Shown: positions 7,788 to 17,479, counted from the first letter of the stretch. The stretch: 64,000 bases of DNA from Natrinema altunense (GCF_000731985.1 NZ_JNCS01000004.1:124001-188000), one strand, 5' to 3'. Program-made: numbers and translations. The notes: generated by a model not told the origin, from the letters alone.

Positions 7788-8072
7788 TCACTCGATTTCG
7801 AGCGTGTCGCTACCGCCGTCCGCCCCGTCGGTCTCGTCCCACTCGAGTTCGAACTCGATGCTCAACTCGCCCGGGCCGTCGTCCGGACCCTCGCGTTCGG
7901 CTTTGACCTCGAAGGTGGGCCTGGCGGGCGGCTCGAGCGTCACGGAGTCGGCCCCCGCTGTGAGCGTGATCGACTCGCCGTCCGCCAGGTTGTCCGCGAC
8001 GCGACGGAGCAGCGACGCGATCTCCGCTCGACTCCGGTCGGTTTCCGATTTGAAGAGTACTTCTTCGGGCAT
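7788..8072 (-). CDS. Amphi-Trp domain-containing protein
   Basis: The 94-residue acidic protein begins PEEVLFKSETDRSRAEIA and goes on with LLRRVADNLADGESITLTAG, the pattern of the amphi-Trp domain (two strand-helix units closing on an EFELEW-type strand, here ELSIEFELEWDE). Function of the family is unknown. The gene lies 81 bases downstream of the nitrite reductase gene on the same strand and may share its transcript. Confidence 0.85.
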   Translation of the reverse strand: MPEEVLFKSETDRSRAEIASLLRRVADNLADGESITLTAGADSVTLEPPARPTFEVKAEREGPDDGPGELSIEFELEWDETDGADGGSDTLEIE

Positions 8073-8153
8073 AGGAGACAGTACGATCCGTGAACTGATA
8101 AAGACACGCTCGGGAAATCGGCGAGTTGCTCGAGGCGCGGCGTCGGCGGCGTC

Positions 8154-9923
8154 TCAGTCGTCCGAGGGGGCCGCGGAGTCGTCGGCCGCCGGGGCCGCGG
8201 CGGAGTCACCCTCGGCGAAGGGGTACCACGACTGCTTGGCGTCGGCCATGTAGGGCGCTTCGAAGTCCGTCTCCTCGGGCGTACAGAACTCGACGAGTTG
8301 CTCCTCGGCGGTGGCATCGACCCACTCACGGAACGACTGTCCGTCCGCACGGTGGGCCGCGTAGGCCTCGAGCAGGGTCCGGATCGCGCCGGGCGCTTCG
8401 TCGGCGGGGACGCGCTGTTGCACCCAGTCGATGAACGAGGGGTCCTCGCCGACGCCGCCGCCGACGCCGATGTCGAAGGCCTCGACCATCTCGCCGTTCT
8501 TGCGGGCGCGCATCCCCTGCAGGCCGATATCGGCGGTCATCGCCTGCCCGCAGTCCGCGGTACAGCCGGAGTAGTGCATCTTGATCGTGCCGACGTCGTC
8601 GGGCAACTCGACGTTCTCGTTGAACCAGCGCAGCATGCGGGCCATCCGCGCTTTCGTCTCGGTCAACGCGATCGAACAGAACTCGGTACCCGTACAGGCC
8701 ATCGCGCCGCGCTCGAAGGGACTGGGTTCGGCGGGGTAGGTCTCGAGCAGCGGCTCCGCGAGCAGTCCCTCGAGATCGGCGTCCGCGACATCGACGATGA
8801 CGGGGTTCTGACGCCGGGTGAGCCGGACCTCGCCGGATCCGTACTCGTCGGCGAGCGCGGCCAGTTCGATGGCGTCCTCGGCGGGGAGGCGACCGACGGG
8901 AACGCTCAGGCCGACGTAGTTCCGCCCGTCTTTTTGGTCGCCGACGCCGACGTGGTCGTGCTGGCCCGCCTCGACGGGTTTTCCGGCGTTGTAGGTGTAC
9001 TCCTCCCGGACGTCCTCGCCCGCGGTGTGCATCTCGAACTCGACATACTCCGCCTGGAGCGTCTCGCGGATCTTCGCCATGCCCCAGTCCTCGGCGAAGA
9101 ACCGGGCGCGGTTCTTCGAGCGGTTCTGTCGGTCGCCGTAGTCGTGGTAGAGTTCGACGAAGCCGCGGCCGACCTCGTAGGCGTTTTCCGGACGAACGAA
9201 GACATCCAGCGGCGTCGCGGCGCGGGGCTGGCGGCCGCCGAGGCCGCCGCCGATCCGGACGTTGAACCCGCGGACGACCTCACCATCGATTTCCTTGGTC
9301 GCCGGCTCGAACCCGATGTCGTTGAGCGAATCCTGTGCACAGCCGACCGTACAGCCCGAGACGCTGATGTTGAACTTCCGGGGCATGTTCGCGAGCGCGT
9401 CGTCCGTGCGAAGCTCCTCCTCGAAGCGCTCGAGCAGGGGGCCGGCCTCGACGAACTCCTCGGCCTTGCCGTGGAGCGGACAGCCGGAGATGTTGCGCAT
9501 CGTGTCGCCGCCCGCGGATCGGGAGTGAACGCCGGCCGACTCGAGTTTGTCCCAGATTCCGGGGACGTCCTCGAGTTTGAGCCAGTGCAACTGCACCGAT
9601 TGGCGGGTCGTCAGGTCGATCCAGCCGTTGCCGAACTCGGGGTTCGCGACGGGGCCGTTGGCGTACTCGCGGGCGACCTCGCCGACCGTCCGGAGCTGGC
9701 CGGGCTCCAACACGCCGCTGGCGTTAGTCAGGCGCATCATGAAGTACGATTCCTGCCCGTCGCGCTGGTGGAACAGGCCCCAGAACTTGAACCGGGTGAA
9801 CCACGTCTCGCGTTCGTCCTCGGGGATCGCCTCGTAGCCGCCGTTTGCCGCGAACTCGAGGATGTGCTCGCGGACGTCGTCGCCGTAACAGCCCTCCTTG
9901 AGCGCTTCTTTGTTATGCGCCAT
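8154..9923 (-). CDS. Assimilatory ferredoxin-dependent nitrite (or sulfite) reductase
   Basis: The 589-residue protein has the two-fold NiR/SiR architecture: a half ferredoxin-like domain, a NIR_SIR domain, then the repeat of both. The siroheme-[4Fe-4S] ligands are Cys410, Cys416, Cys454 and Cys458, in ACTGTEFCSIA and SGCTADCGQAM. It reduces nitrite to ammonium with ferredoxin electrons in the cytoplasm. Nitrite is preferred as substrate because the nitrate reductase gene lies just upstream. The ATG at 9923 (AHNKEALKEG) is chosen over a longer frame to 9980 that runs into promoter DNA. A Ser/Ala/Asp tail ends the protein. Confidence 0.88.
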   Translation of the reverse strand: MAHNKEALKEGCYGDDVREHILEFAANGGYEAIPEDERETWFTRFKFWGLFHQRDGQESYFMMRLTNASGVLEPGQLRTVGEVAREYANGPVANPEFGNGWIDLTTRQSVQLHWLKLEDVPGIWDKLESAGVHSRSAGGDTMRNISGCPLHGKAEEFVEAGPLLERFEEELRTDDALANMPRKFNISVSGCTVGCAQDSLNDIGFEPATKEIDGEVVRGFNVRIGGGLGGRQPRAATPLDVFVRPENAYEVGRGFVELYHDYGDRQNRSKNRARFFAEDWGMAKIRETLQAEYVEFEMHTAGEDVREEYTYNAGKPVEAGQHDHVGVGDQKDGRNYVGLSVPVGRLPAEDAIELAALADEYGSGEVRLTRRQNPVIVDVADADLEGLLAEPLLETYPAEPSPFERGAMACTGTEFCSIALTETKARMARMLRWFNENVELPDDVGTIKMHYSGCTADCGQAMTADIGLQGMRARKNGEMVEAFDIGVGGGVGEDPSFIDWVQQRVPADEAPGAIRTLLEAYAAHRADGQSFREWVDATAEEQLVEFCTPEETDFEAPYMADAKQSWYPFAEGDSAAAPAADDSAAPSDD

Positions 9924-10370
9924 CCGGGCCCACCTCACCGACCGTACGATCGGAATCGAAACGACGTATTTGACTTCCAAACATGCCTTAATACACGTTC
10001 TAAGCCCATGTTTCTAAACTATATAATCATAATCATTTACATACATTTGTTTTTGTTGCTGATTCGGGGGCGGACGTGTCATCTCCAATGGGATATGGTC
10101 TGTATAAGGACGTACATCGCGAGTAGAACGGGCACGGAATTGGGTATCTCAAGCGCTGCCGGCGTGGTTCGTCCGCCTATGTGGCGGGTCGGTGCAGTGT
10201 TCCCGTCGGACTTAGCGGTCCCGCGCGTGAGAGCGCGTCCACCAGCGGGGTCGAACCGACAGGTGGGCAAACCGAAACCCGGCACGCAAAACATCTGCGG
10301 AGTCGATCGTCGGACACGTCCGGCGTCGAGGGACCGACGCTGATTCCGGGATCGATCACGTCATCGGCGT
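9924..10370. other. Intergenic region carrying the nitrite reductase promoter
   Basis: An AT-rich block at about 9985-10060 precedes the nitrite reductase gene and contains the motif described at 10028-10040. The rest (10060-10370) is GC-rich with no frame I would call a gene. That the interval is this long implies that the reductase has its own promoter rather than read-through from nasA. Confidence 0.55.
10028..10040 (-). promoter_or_regulatory. Candidate shared regulatory site upstream of nitrite reductase
   Basis: The 13-mer CATAATCATTTAC (plus strand) lies 105-117 bases before the start at 9923. It matches 12 of 13 bases with the site 117-129 bases before nasA at 12638-12650. The shared position and sequence suggest a common activator or repressor for nitrate assimilation. 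Confidence 0.45.
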
Positions 10371-12521
10371 TCAGGCGCTCGCTTCCGTGACCGCCTTGAC
10401 ATCCCGTTCTCGCGGCGGCTCGAGGCGCACCGCACACTGCTTGAAATTGGGTTCGTTCGAGCGTGGGTCGACGTCGGGCAGCGTGAGATCGTTCACCTCG
10501 GAGTGGTGGATCGGCAGCCAGACGACCCCGTCGGGAATCGCCTCGTCGGCCTCGAGCCTCGCAGTGACCGACGCCCGCCGAGAGACGATGCGAGCGTACC
10601 GTTCGGTGTCACCGGTCTCGCGGTCAGTTCTGGCCTCGAGTTCAGCCGCGAAGGCCGCTGCCGTCGCCGGGCTGACCCGCGCCGTCGGCGGCCCGTCCTC
10701 GCGGGTCCGAACGCCGGTGTTGTACGCGTCCGGGCGGCGGGCGGTCGTCAGCGTGAACGGGTACGTCTCGTCCGTCGGTTCGGGAAGCGGGCGGGCCTCA
10801 CCGGTCGAGAACCGCGCACGGCCCGACTGAGTGTTGAACGACCAGGTTGCGTCGACCGATTCCGGGGGGACATCGTCCGGTGCGTTCCCGTCGGCCCCGT
10901 AGTATCGGTAGCCGCCCGACGCGTCGGCATCGGGTGCCGGCCAGCGGACCGCCGTCTCGGCCTCGAGACGATCGTAACTGATCCCCGAGCAATCGGCCGG
11001 AGTGCCCGCGGTCAGCGCGGTGAACTCGTCGAAAACCGTTTCGGGGTCCGGCCGTCCGTCGAACAGTTCGGGGGCGAGGCGATCGGCGAGTTGGCCGATC
11101 AGCGTGAGATCCGACCGCACCCCGCTGGGTGTCTCCGTCGCGGCTCGCACCCGGGAGACGGTCCGCTCCATGTTGATCGTCGTCCCCTCGGACTCGCCCC
11201 ACGTCGCCGCGGGCAGGACGACATCGGCGTAGTCGACCGTCTCGCTGTGGAACGCGTCCTGAACGAGGAGGAACGCGTCATCGAGCTTCTCGCGGACGTG
11301 CACGGCATCTGGCATGCCCGCGACGGGATTGGTCGCGACCGCGTAGACGGCCTCGACGTCGTCGCCGATCGCGTCGACGATGCCGACCGGGCCCGGCCCC
11401 GGCTCGTCCGGCAACCGCGAGACCGGCACGTCCCACGCCTCGGCGACCTCCCGGCGGTGGTCCGCCTCCGTGAACGGCCGGTGGCCGGGCCAGGTCCCCT
11501 TCGAAGAGCAGACACGGGTCCCCATCGAGTTGGCCTGGCCGGTCAGCGAAAACGGTCCCGAACCCGGCCGGAGGTTGCCGGTCGCGAGGCAGAGATCGAT
11601 CAGCGCGCCCGCGGCCGCGGTCCCGTTGACGCTCTGGTTGATTCCCATCCCCCAGTAGAGCAGGGTCGGCACCTCGAGCGCCGCCGCGAGGCGGTCGACA
11701 TCGTCCATCGAGACGCCCGCCATCTCGGCGGCGACGGCCGCGTCGAAGAGGTCCGCGCGGAGGTCGTCGAAGCCAACCGTCGCCTCGGCGATGAAGTCCT
11801 CGGCGACACCGTCCGTCTCGATCACGCGAGCGAGGACGGCGCGAGCGAGCGCGAGGTCGCCGCCGGGCTCGAGGGAGATGTGGTGATCGGCGGCCGCAGC
11901 GGTCTCGCTGTGGACGGGATCGACCACGATCAGTTCGGAGTCGTCCCGCTGAGCCGATTGCCGGATCCAGCGGAACATGACCGGATGAGCGGCCGCGGGG
12001 TTCGCACCCCAGACGACGTGGCGCTGGGCCTCGGGAATATCGTCGTAGGTCGGCGGCGGCGCGTCGCTCCCGAACGCATCGTAGTACGCTGTGACGGCCG
12101 ACGCCATACACAGCGTCGTGTTGGCGTCGTAGTACCGCGTGCCGAAGCCGCCGCGGGCGAGTTTGCCCAGCGCGTAGGCGGCTTCGTTCGTCTGCTGGCC
12201 GCTACCCAGCACGGCGACGCTGTCGCCGCCGTCGGCGAGCGCAGTGCCGAGCCCGTCGGCCGCGTGCTGAAGCGCCGCTTCCCAGGTCGTCGGCACGAGT
12301 CCGCCATCCTCGCGAACGAGCGGCCGGGTCAGCCACTCGCCGTCAGGGGTGGCCGTCTCGCTGATGCCGCGCTGACACGCGAGCCCCTGATTGACCGGAT
12401 GTCCGGGATCGCCGCGGACGCTCTCGAGCCCGTACCCTCGATCGGGGACCTGCTGGACGTGCCCACAGCCGACCGCACACCGCATACAGGTGGTCGGAAC
12501 GAGATCGGTCACGGCGGCCAC
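10371..12521 (-). CDS. nasA: Assimilatory nitrate reductase, molybdopterin catalytic subunit
   Basis: The 716-residue molybdopterin oxidoreductase has an N-terminal [4Fe-4S] site at Cys12, Cys15, Cys19 and Cys49 (TCMRCAVGC and LACQRG). The Mo-bis-MGD folds follow, with YYDANTTLCMASAV, WGANPAAAHPVMFRW and NSMGTRVCSSKGTWPGHRPF, and a C-terminal molydopterin-binding domain (TTARRPDAYNTGVRTR, VWLPIHHSEVNDLTLPDVDPR). The last block is typical of haloarchaeal NasA. No Tat signal is present, so it acts in the cytoplasm, reducing nitrate to nitrite for the reductase encoded 447 bases downstream. It starts at GTG 12521. Confidence 0.92.
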   Translation of the reverse strand: MAAVTDLVPTTCMRCAVGCGHVQQVPDRGYGLESVRGDPGHPVNQGLACQRGISETATPDGEWLTRPLVREDGGLVPTTWEAALQHAADGLGTALADGGDSVAVLGSGQQTNEAAYALGKLARGGFGTRYYDANTTLCMASAVTAYYDAFGSDAPPPTYDDIPEAQRHVVWGANPAAAHPVMFRWIRQSAQRDDSELIVVDPVHSETAAAADHHISLEPGGDLALARAVLARVIETDGVAEDFIAEATVGFDDLRADLFDAAVAAEMAGVSMDDVDRLAAALEVPTLLYWGMGINQSVNGTAAAGALIDLCLATGNLRPGSGPFSLTGQANSMGTRVCSSKGTWPGHRPFTEADHRREVAEAWDVPVSRLPDEPGPGPVGIVDAIGDDVEAVYAVATNPVAGMPDAVHVREKLDDAFLLVQDAFHSETVDYADVVLPAATWGESEGTTINMERTVSRVRAATETPSGVRSDLTLIGQLADRLAPELFDGRPDPETVFDEFTALTAGTPADCSGISYDRLEAETAVRWPAPDADASGGYRYYGADGNAPDDVPPESVDATWSFNTQSGRARFSTGEARPLPEPTDETYPFTLTTARRPDAYNTGVRTREDGPPTARVSPATAAAFAAELEARTDRETGDTERYARIVSRRASVTARLEADEAIPDGVVWLPIHHSEVNDLTLPDVDPRSNEPNFKQCAVRLEPPRERDVKAVTEASA

Positions 12522-12840
12522 CCCGCCGTATCGGATCGAACGGGTGCTCGTGATTTACAACCACGCCCGCATGAGGGAAGACGACTGATTATCATTCAAT
12601 GATGCACAGGATAAGAGAACAGATACAAGCACTAAACCATAATCGTTTACGGATCGCGAATTTTTCAGTCCGATGGCGCGGGAGTCCGCGATATGCGAAC
12701 GGATAGGGACAATATAAGGCCATTATACGGCGTGGACGCGCCCGATCGGCGACCGAACGGTCACCCCGTCGCTGCCGGTGTAGCTGCGCGGTACGGGGAC
12801 ACACATCGACAAAACGGGACCGGACTGGCGCGCGGCGCGA
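12522..12840. other. Intergenic region carrying the nasA promoter
   Basis: AT-rich between 12585 and 12665, with the shared motif at 12638-12650 and an imperfect palindrome GATTATCATTCAATGATG at 12588-12605. The remaining part up to the tatC stop at 12841 shows no gene. Confidence 0.5.
12638..12650 (-). promoter_or_regulatory. Candidate shared regulatory site upstream of nasA
   Basis: CATAATCGTTTAC, 12 of 13 identical with the site at 10028-10040, at a matching distance from its gene (117-129 bases before the start). Confidence 0.45.
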
Positions 12841-13809
12841 TTACTCCTGTCCGACCCACTTGAGGACGAGCAGCGTCCCCTCGAACAGCAGGATCATCGT
12901 GACGGCGACGAGGATGGGGGCCATCATCGTCGGATCGATCGTGAACATAAACGAGAGGCCGGCGAAGGCCGCCCAGAAGTACAGTCGCTTCTGGGCCAGC
13001 CAACGACGGGTCGTCACGCCCATCATGATCGCCAGCATGATGAACAGCGGAATCTGGAAGACGATGGCGAGAAAGCCGGTCAACGTGATGATCAGATTGA
13101 ACGTGTCACCGAGCGCGTACGCGATCTCCGCGCTCCCCTCCGCGTAGTACGTGAAGTACTCGAAGAGCAGCGGCAACACCAGCACGTACGAGAACACCAT
13201 CCCGCCCGCCGCCAACACGACGCTCGTCGGTACGGCCGCGAGGTAGTACTTGCGCTCGTTGGGGTACAGTCCCGGCCGCATGAACAGGTAACACTCGTAG
13301 ACGAACGCCGGCAACGCGATCATGATCCCCAACAGCGAGGAGATCTTGATCCGCGTCAACCACAACTCGAGCGGGTTGTAGAGGTGCGGCGGCGGGGCGT
13401 CACCACCCTGTGGAAAGACGTTGAACCAGACGAATCCGATAGCGTCGGAGGCCCACAACAGGCCGATCGCCGTCCCGCCGGCACCGAACAGGAGGACGAC
13501 CGCCAGTCGGAGAACCATCTCCTCGATGTGGTCCGCCAGCGGCATCTCCTCGTCGTCCGGTGGCGTCGAGATCCCGCCGATATCGTCGTCGCGGTCGGGA
13601 TAGGTCGGCTCGGGGTTGTGCCGATCGCTGACGACGCCTTCGCCGTCGGTCTCGAGACTTGGGCCGTCCGCGTCGTCGGTCTTGGTCAATCCGTCTCCGG
13701 AATCGGTGGGGTCGGAATCGGAGCCGGACGCGACTGACCGTCGCTCGTCAGGGTTATCACCCGGCTCTCGGGGGCCCTCGACATCGCGGTCGTCCGGTTC
13801 GTCCGACAT
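12841..13809 (-). CDS. tatC: Sec-independent translocase protein TatC (TatCo type)
   Basis: The 322-residue protein has a long acidic N-terminal tail of about 95 residues, then the TatC core with six membrane segments. It begins at MPLADHIEEMVLRLAVVLLF and includes the signature stretch YNPLELWLTRIKISSLLGI, followed by PAFVYECYLFMRPGLYPNERKY. TatC binds twin-arginine signals of folded export substrates. Haloarchaea export most secreted proteins through Tat, and the single-core TatC here matches TatCo. It is divergent from the fused TatC gene, with 141 bases between starts, suggesting a shared control region. Confidence 0.95.
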   Translation of the reverse strand: MSDEPDDRDVEGPREPGDNPDERRSVASGSDSDPTDSGDGLTKTDDADGPSLETDGEGVVSDRHNPEPTYPDRDDDIGGISTPPDDEEMPLADHIEEMVLRLAVVLLFGAGGTAIGLLWASDAIGFVWFNVFPQGGDAPPPHLYNPLELWLTRIKISSLLGIMIALPAFVYECYLFMRPGLYPNERKYYLAAVPTSVVLAAGGMVFSYVLVLPLLFEYFTYYAEGSAEIAYALGDTFNLIITLTGFLAIVFQIPLFIMLAIMMGVTTRRWLAQKRLYFWAAFAGLSFMFTIDPTMMAPILVAVTMILLFEGTLLVLKWVGQE

Positions 13810-13950
13810 CTACAGGATATTGATAGGCCGCTGGTTATAGGCCTTTTTCTTACGGACCCCCATCGAAAAGCGAGAAGGTCGTTCGAGCGGCCCTCGAACG
13901 GGGTACCCACTCGAAAGGTTGATAACTGGATGTCAGTTACCGTGTATCCA

Positions 13951-16275
13951 ATGAGTTCTGCCGTCGACGAGGACACTGCCAAGGCCCTCAACTCCGGCCG
14001 GGAGACGATCGGCGCACTACTCTCGGGTGCCCAACAGCACCTTCAGAAGGTGTTTATCGTCTTTCTCGTTGGCTTCGTCGGCTCCTTCTACGCGCTGCGC
14101 GTGGTCGTCTGGGACTTCCTCAAGGCGACCGCGAGGGCCAAGATGGGCCAGAACGTCGCCGGCTCGACCGATATCATCACCCGGACGCCGTTCGAAGTGA
14201 TCCTGCTCCAGGCGAAGATCGGAATGGTCACAGGCATCATCGTCGCGATCCCGGCCTTACTCTTTTTCTCTCGGAAAGCGCTCCGCCGCCGTGGCTACAC
14301 CAGCGCCATCCCGATTTCGAAGGGCTACATCGCCGGCTTCATCCTGATGGCACTGTCGTTGTTCATGGCGGGCGTCGTCTACGCCTACAGCGTCTTCTTC
14401 CCGTATGCTTTCGGATTCCTCGCGGGGAACGCCGTCAGTGCCGGCATCAAACCCAGCTACGGCATCACCGAGTTCACCGAGTTCATGGCGCTGCTGACGC
14501 TGTCGTTCGGCCTCGCCGCCCAACTGCCGCTGTTGATGGGCATGTTGTCCTACACCGAGATCGTTCCCTACGAGACCTTCCGCGACAAGTGGCGACACGC
14601 CGTCGTCGGCATCGTCGTCTTCGGGGCCCTGTTCTCGCCGCCGGACCCGTTCACGCAGGTCATGTGGGCGATGCCGATGGTCGTCCTCTACGTCTTCAGC
14701 CTCGGGCTGGCCAAGGTGGTCACCAACGTCCGCCGGCGCGGCGCGGCGAAATACGCCGGCACGGGGACGACCCACGTGAAACGCCGTCTCCTTCAGTTCG
14801 GCGGCGTTCTGGCCGTCGTCGCACTCGGAACCACCGCCGCGGTCAACCAGGGCGGCTTCGGCTACCTCCGCGAGTCGGTCTATCCCACGTTCCCGTCGTG
14901 GCTGCGACCCAGCGGGACGGGTGGCCTCGAGACGATGGCGATCGAACACGGTCTCCTCGGCGAGATCTGGGTCGGCCTGGTCGTCGCGGCCGGCGTCGGG
15001 TTCGTCGTCCTGCTCGGCTACACGATTCACGTGCTCCAACAGCCCGTGTACCCGCGACAGGACGACATTCGACGGGCGGACACTCACGAGGACGTCGACT
15101 TCGAGGCGCTCGCGGTCGACGACATCGAGGACGTGTCGACGCAGGTCTTCCGGACGATGAGCGAGGAACAGGCCCTCGAATACTCCCGGCAGGCCATGTA
15201 CGACGACGACCGGGCGAAAGCCGAGGCGATCCTCGATCGGTTCGATACGATCGAGGAGATGGACGACGAGTCGGCGGCGGCAGCGGAAGGCGCGGCCGCG
15301 ACGGGAGCGGCGGGGAGCCAGGAGGACGAGGGTGGCCTCGTCGCGAGCACCGCCGCGGGCATGCTCGATCCGTTCACCGAAGACGAGACGACCGAGGACG
15401 ACATCGGGGGCTATGCCTACGACATCGCCTTCATCTTCAACAGCCTCACCTCGAAGGTGTTCCGCATCGTCGGGCTCTTCATGGTCGTCATGGGGGGAAC
15501 CTTCTTCTGGCTGTACTCGGGCGGCCTCGGAGATATCCTCAAACTCTTCCTCGATCGTGTTCCCCGGCACGTGCTCGAAGAGGTCGTCGAGGAAGGCGTC
15601 GATCCGAGCACGCTGTCCCTCTCGGAACTCATCGAAAAGATGGACATCGTCGTCGCCTTGCATCCGGTCGAGGTGCTCATTTTCGAGGCGAAGGTGAGCG
15701 CCCTCGCGGGCCTTGTCGTCACGTTGCCCGTGATCCTGTTTTATGCCTGGGAACCAGCCAAGGAGCGCGGCCTGGTCTACGGCGACCGTCGCACGTTCAT
15801 CGTCTGGGGCGGCGGTCTGCTGGCCGGCTTCGCCGTCGGGACCTACCTCGGGTTCTTCTGGGTCGCGCCGTCGATCATCTCGTATCTGGTCTCCGACGCG
15901 CTCGCCAACGAGATGGTCGTCTCCTACCGGATCAAGAGCTTCTTCTGGCTCGTGATCTTCACCACCGTCGGTATCGGCTTCCTGTTGAACATCATCGTCA
16001 CGATGGCCCTGTTCCACGTCGGCGGCATCGTCAGCTACCGCTCGATGCTCAAGCGCTGGCGGCCGGTTGTGGTCGGCATCTTCGTCGTCGCCGCCTTCTT
16101 CAGCCCGAAGGGGATCCTCATGATGTTGCTGTTTGCCATCCCGATCTCGCTCACCTACCTGCTCGGACTCGCTGTCCTCTACGTGTTGACCGCCGGCGGC
16201 CGGCTGTTCGGCGGCGGTGGCGGATCGGCGGCCGAGCCTGAGGCCGAAGACGCCGGCGTCGCTGCCACGGAGTAA
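13951..16275 (+). CDS. tatC: Fused double TatC (TatCt type) twin-arginine translocase subunit
   Basis: The 774-residue protein holds two TatC-like halves (about residues 10-270 and 480-760) joined by membrane helices near 285-375 and an acidic cytoplasmic linker (about 375-475, rich in Ala, Asp and Glu). This gives about fourteen membrane segments. The first half has TRTPFEVILLQAKIGMVTGI and the second HPVEVLIFEAKVSALAGLVV, the equivalent conserved strip. This fused form is known only from haloarchaea (TatCt). The frame opens at 13930, but ATG 13951 (MSSAVDEDTAKAL) matches the usual start of the family. Divergent from the other tatC. Confidence 0.93.
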   Translation: MSSAVDEDTAKALNSGRETIGALLSGAQQHLQKVFIVFLVGFVGSFYALRVVVWDFLKATARAKMGQNVAGSTDIITRTPFEVILLQAKIGMVTGIIVAIPALLFFSRKALRRRGYTSAIPISKGYIAGFILMALSLFMAGVVYAYSVFFPYAFGFLAGNAVSAGIKPSYGITEFTEFMALLTLSFGLAAQLPLLMGMLSYTEIVPYETFRDKWRHAVVGIVVFGALFSPPDPFTQVMWAMPMVVLYVFSLGLAKVVTNVRRRGAAKYAGTGTTHVKRRLLQFGGVLAVVALGTTAAVNQGGFGYLRESVYPTFPSWLRPSGTGGLETMAIEHGLLGEIWVGLVVAAGVGFVVLLGYTIHVLQQPVYPRQDDIRRADTHEDVDFEALAVDDIEDVSTQVFRTMSEEQALEYSRQAMYDDDRAKAEAILDRFDTIEEMDDESAAAAEGAAATGAAGSQEDEGGLVASTAAGMLDPFTEDETTEDDIGGYAYDIAFIFNSLTSKVFRIVGLFMVVMGGTFFWLYSGGLGDILKLFLDRVPRHVLEEVVEEGVDPSTLSLSELIEKMDIVVALHPVEVLIFEAKVSALAGLVVTLPVILFYAWEPAKERGLVYGDRRTFIVWGGGLLAGFAVGTYLGFFWVAPSIISYLVSDALANEMVVSYRIKSFFWLVIFTTVGIGFLLNIIVTMALFHVGGIVSYRSMLKRWRPVVVGIFVVAAFFSPKGILMMLLFAIPISLTYLLGLAVLYVLTAGGRLFGGGGGSAAEPEAEDAGVAATE

Positions 16276-16466
16276 CGGCCCCACGCTTTCTGTGACGTTC
16301 AGCTCGAGATGCGCCCGTTCGGACTCCGCGTTCGGTCTCGTGTCCCCTGAGATGGAGCGCGAACAACCGCTGGCGGAGTGGGCGGCGACCGACAGTGAAG
16401 CCGGCTGGCGAATCCGTGCGAGTGACTACTGTTAAGTCGGCGACTTGCGAACGCCCAGCCAGACTG

Positions 16467-16643
16467 ATGCCCAAGATCAGCGTCGAAATCCCACAGGAAC
16501 TCCTCGACGATCTGGACGATCACGTCGGCGACGACGGCAAGTTCGTCAACCGCAGCGACGCGATTCGATCGTCGATCAGGAAGAATCTGGATATTCTAGA
16601 CGAGATCGACAAACGACACGACCGGCTCGAGGATCAAGAATAG
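16467..16643 (+). CDS. CopG/ribbon-helix-helix transcriptional regulator (58 aa)
   Basis: It starts MPKISVEIPQELLDDLDDHV, a short strand followed by two helices with NRSDAIRSSIRKNLD, the classic ribbon-helix-helix fold. Such proteins are dimers that bind DNA through the paired strand. The frame stays open upstream to 16395, but the ATG at 16467 gives a normal-length protein. Target genes are unknown. It stands alone between tatC and rlmE. Confidence 0.85.
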   Translation: MPKISVEIPQELLDDLDDHVGDDGKFVNRSDAIRSSIRKNLDILDEIDKRHDRLEDQE

Positions 16644-16705
16644 CGGTCGTCAGCGGCCGAACCGGGGGTCCGCAACGCGAGCGGGACGACCGGCGGGACG
16701 CGGCT

Positions 16706-17479
16706 TCAGTCCCGGTCGAGTCGCTGAGCGAACCCGAAGTTCGGCTTGACGTCTTCGACGCGCACCGCGACCGTATCCCCTTCTTCGGCCCCGGACACGA
16801 ACAGCCGGTAGCCGTCGACGGACGCGATGCCGTCGCCCTCGTCCCCGACGCTTTCGATCTCGACCTCGAGTTCGTCGCCCGGCCGTACCGGGGCGGTGAG
16901 CCGGCCTTTCCCGATGAAGTAGACCTCGGATGACTCGTCGCGGCTGGCCTTCGGCGAGGTCGCGCGGACGTACTGGAACTCCTCCTCGACATCGGCCCGG
17001 AAGTCGTCGACGTCCGGCCCTTCGAAAACCTTCACGACGAAATCGCCGCCGCTGTCGAGGAGTTCGAGGGCGGTTTCGAACGCCTGTCGTGCGAGGTGGA
17101 GCGAACGGGCCTGGTCCAGCGAGTACTCGCCGGACATGTTGGGTGCCATGTCCGAGATCACGGCGTCGACGGAGCCGTCGGCGGCGTCGACCACCCGCTT
17201 GCGGGTCTTGTCCTCGGTCATGTCCCCGCGGAGCGTCTCGACGGTGTCGTGATCCGCGAAGTCGTCGATCCGCTGGAAGTCGACGCCGATGACGTTCCCC
17301 TCGGGGCCGACTTCCTCGGCGGCCACCTCGAGCCACCCGCCGGGAGCGGCCCCGAGGTCGACGACCGTGTCGCCGCGGTCGATGACGTTCTCGAGTTGGT
17401 CGAGCTGTTTGAGCTTGTAGGCCGCTCGGGAGCGGTAGCCTTCCTGTTTCGCCTTGTTGTAGTAGTGATCGCGCGTCAT
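16706..17479 (-). CDS. rlmE: 23S rRNA (uridine-2'-O-)methyltransferase RlmE/FtsJ with TRAM domain
   Basis: The 257-residue protein has an FtsJ domain at residues 1-175. It shows RSRAAYKLKQLDQ, the SAM motif DLGAAPGGW (41-49), the catalytic Asp110 in VISDMAPNMSG and Lys150 in FVVKVFEG. A C-terminal TRAM domain (about 190-255) with DELEVEIESVGDEGDGIA is the archaeal form. It methylates the 2'-OH of a uridine in the 23S A loop. The start at ATG 17479 gives MTRDHYYNKAKQEGYRSRAA, which agrees with the family. Confidence 0.94.
   Translation of the reverse strand: MTRDHYYNKAKQEGYRSRAAYKLKQLDQLENVIDRGDTVVDLGAAPGGWLEVAAEEVGPEGNVIGVDFQRIDDFADHDTVETLRGDMTEDKTRKRVVDAADGSVDAVISDMAPNMSGEYSLDQARSLHLARQAFETALELLDSGGDFVVKVFEGPDVDDFRADVEEEFQYVRATSPKASRDESSEVYFIGKGRLTAPVRPGDELEVEIESVGDEGDGIASVDGYRLFVSGAEEGDTVAVRVEDVKPNFGFAQRLDRD

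Noticed and set aside
10079-10294. Minus-strand frame between nitrate and nitrite reductase genes
   Set aside because: Rich in Arg/Pro/Thr with no domain and unlike the acidic proteome; looks like a shadow of GC-rich non-coding DNA.
12592-12804. Minus-strand frame in the nasA promoter gap
   Set aside because: It covers AT-rich promoter DNA and shows no protein-like pattern.
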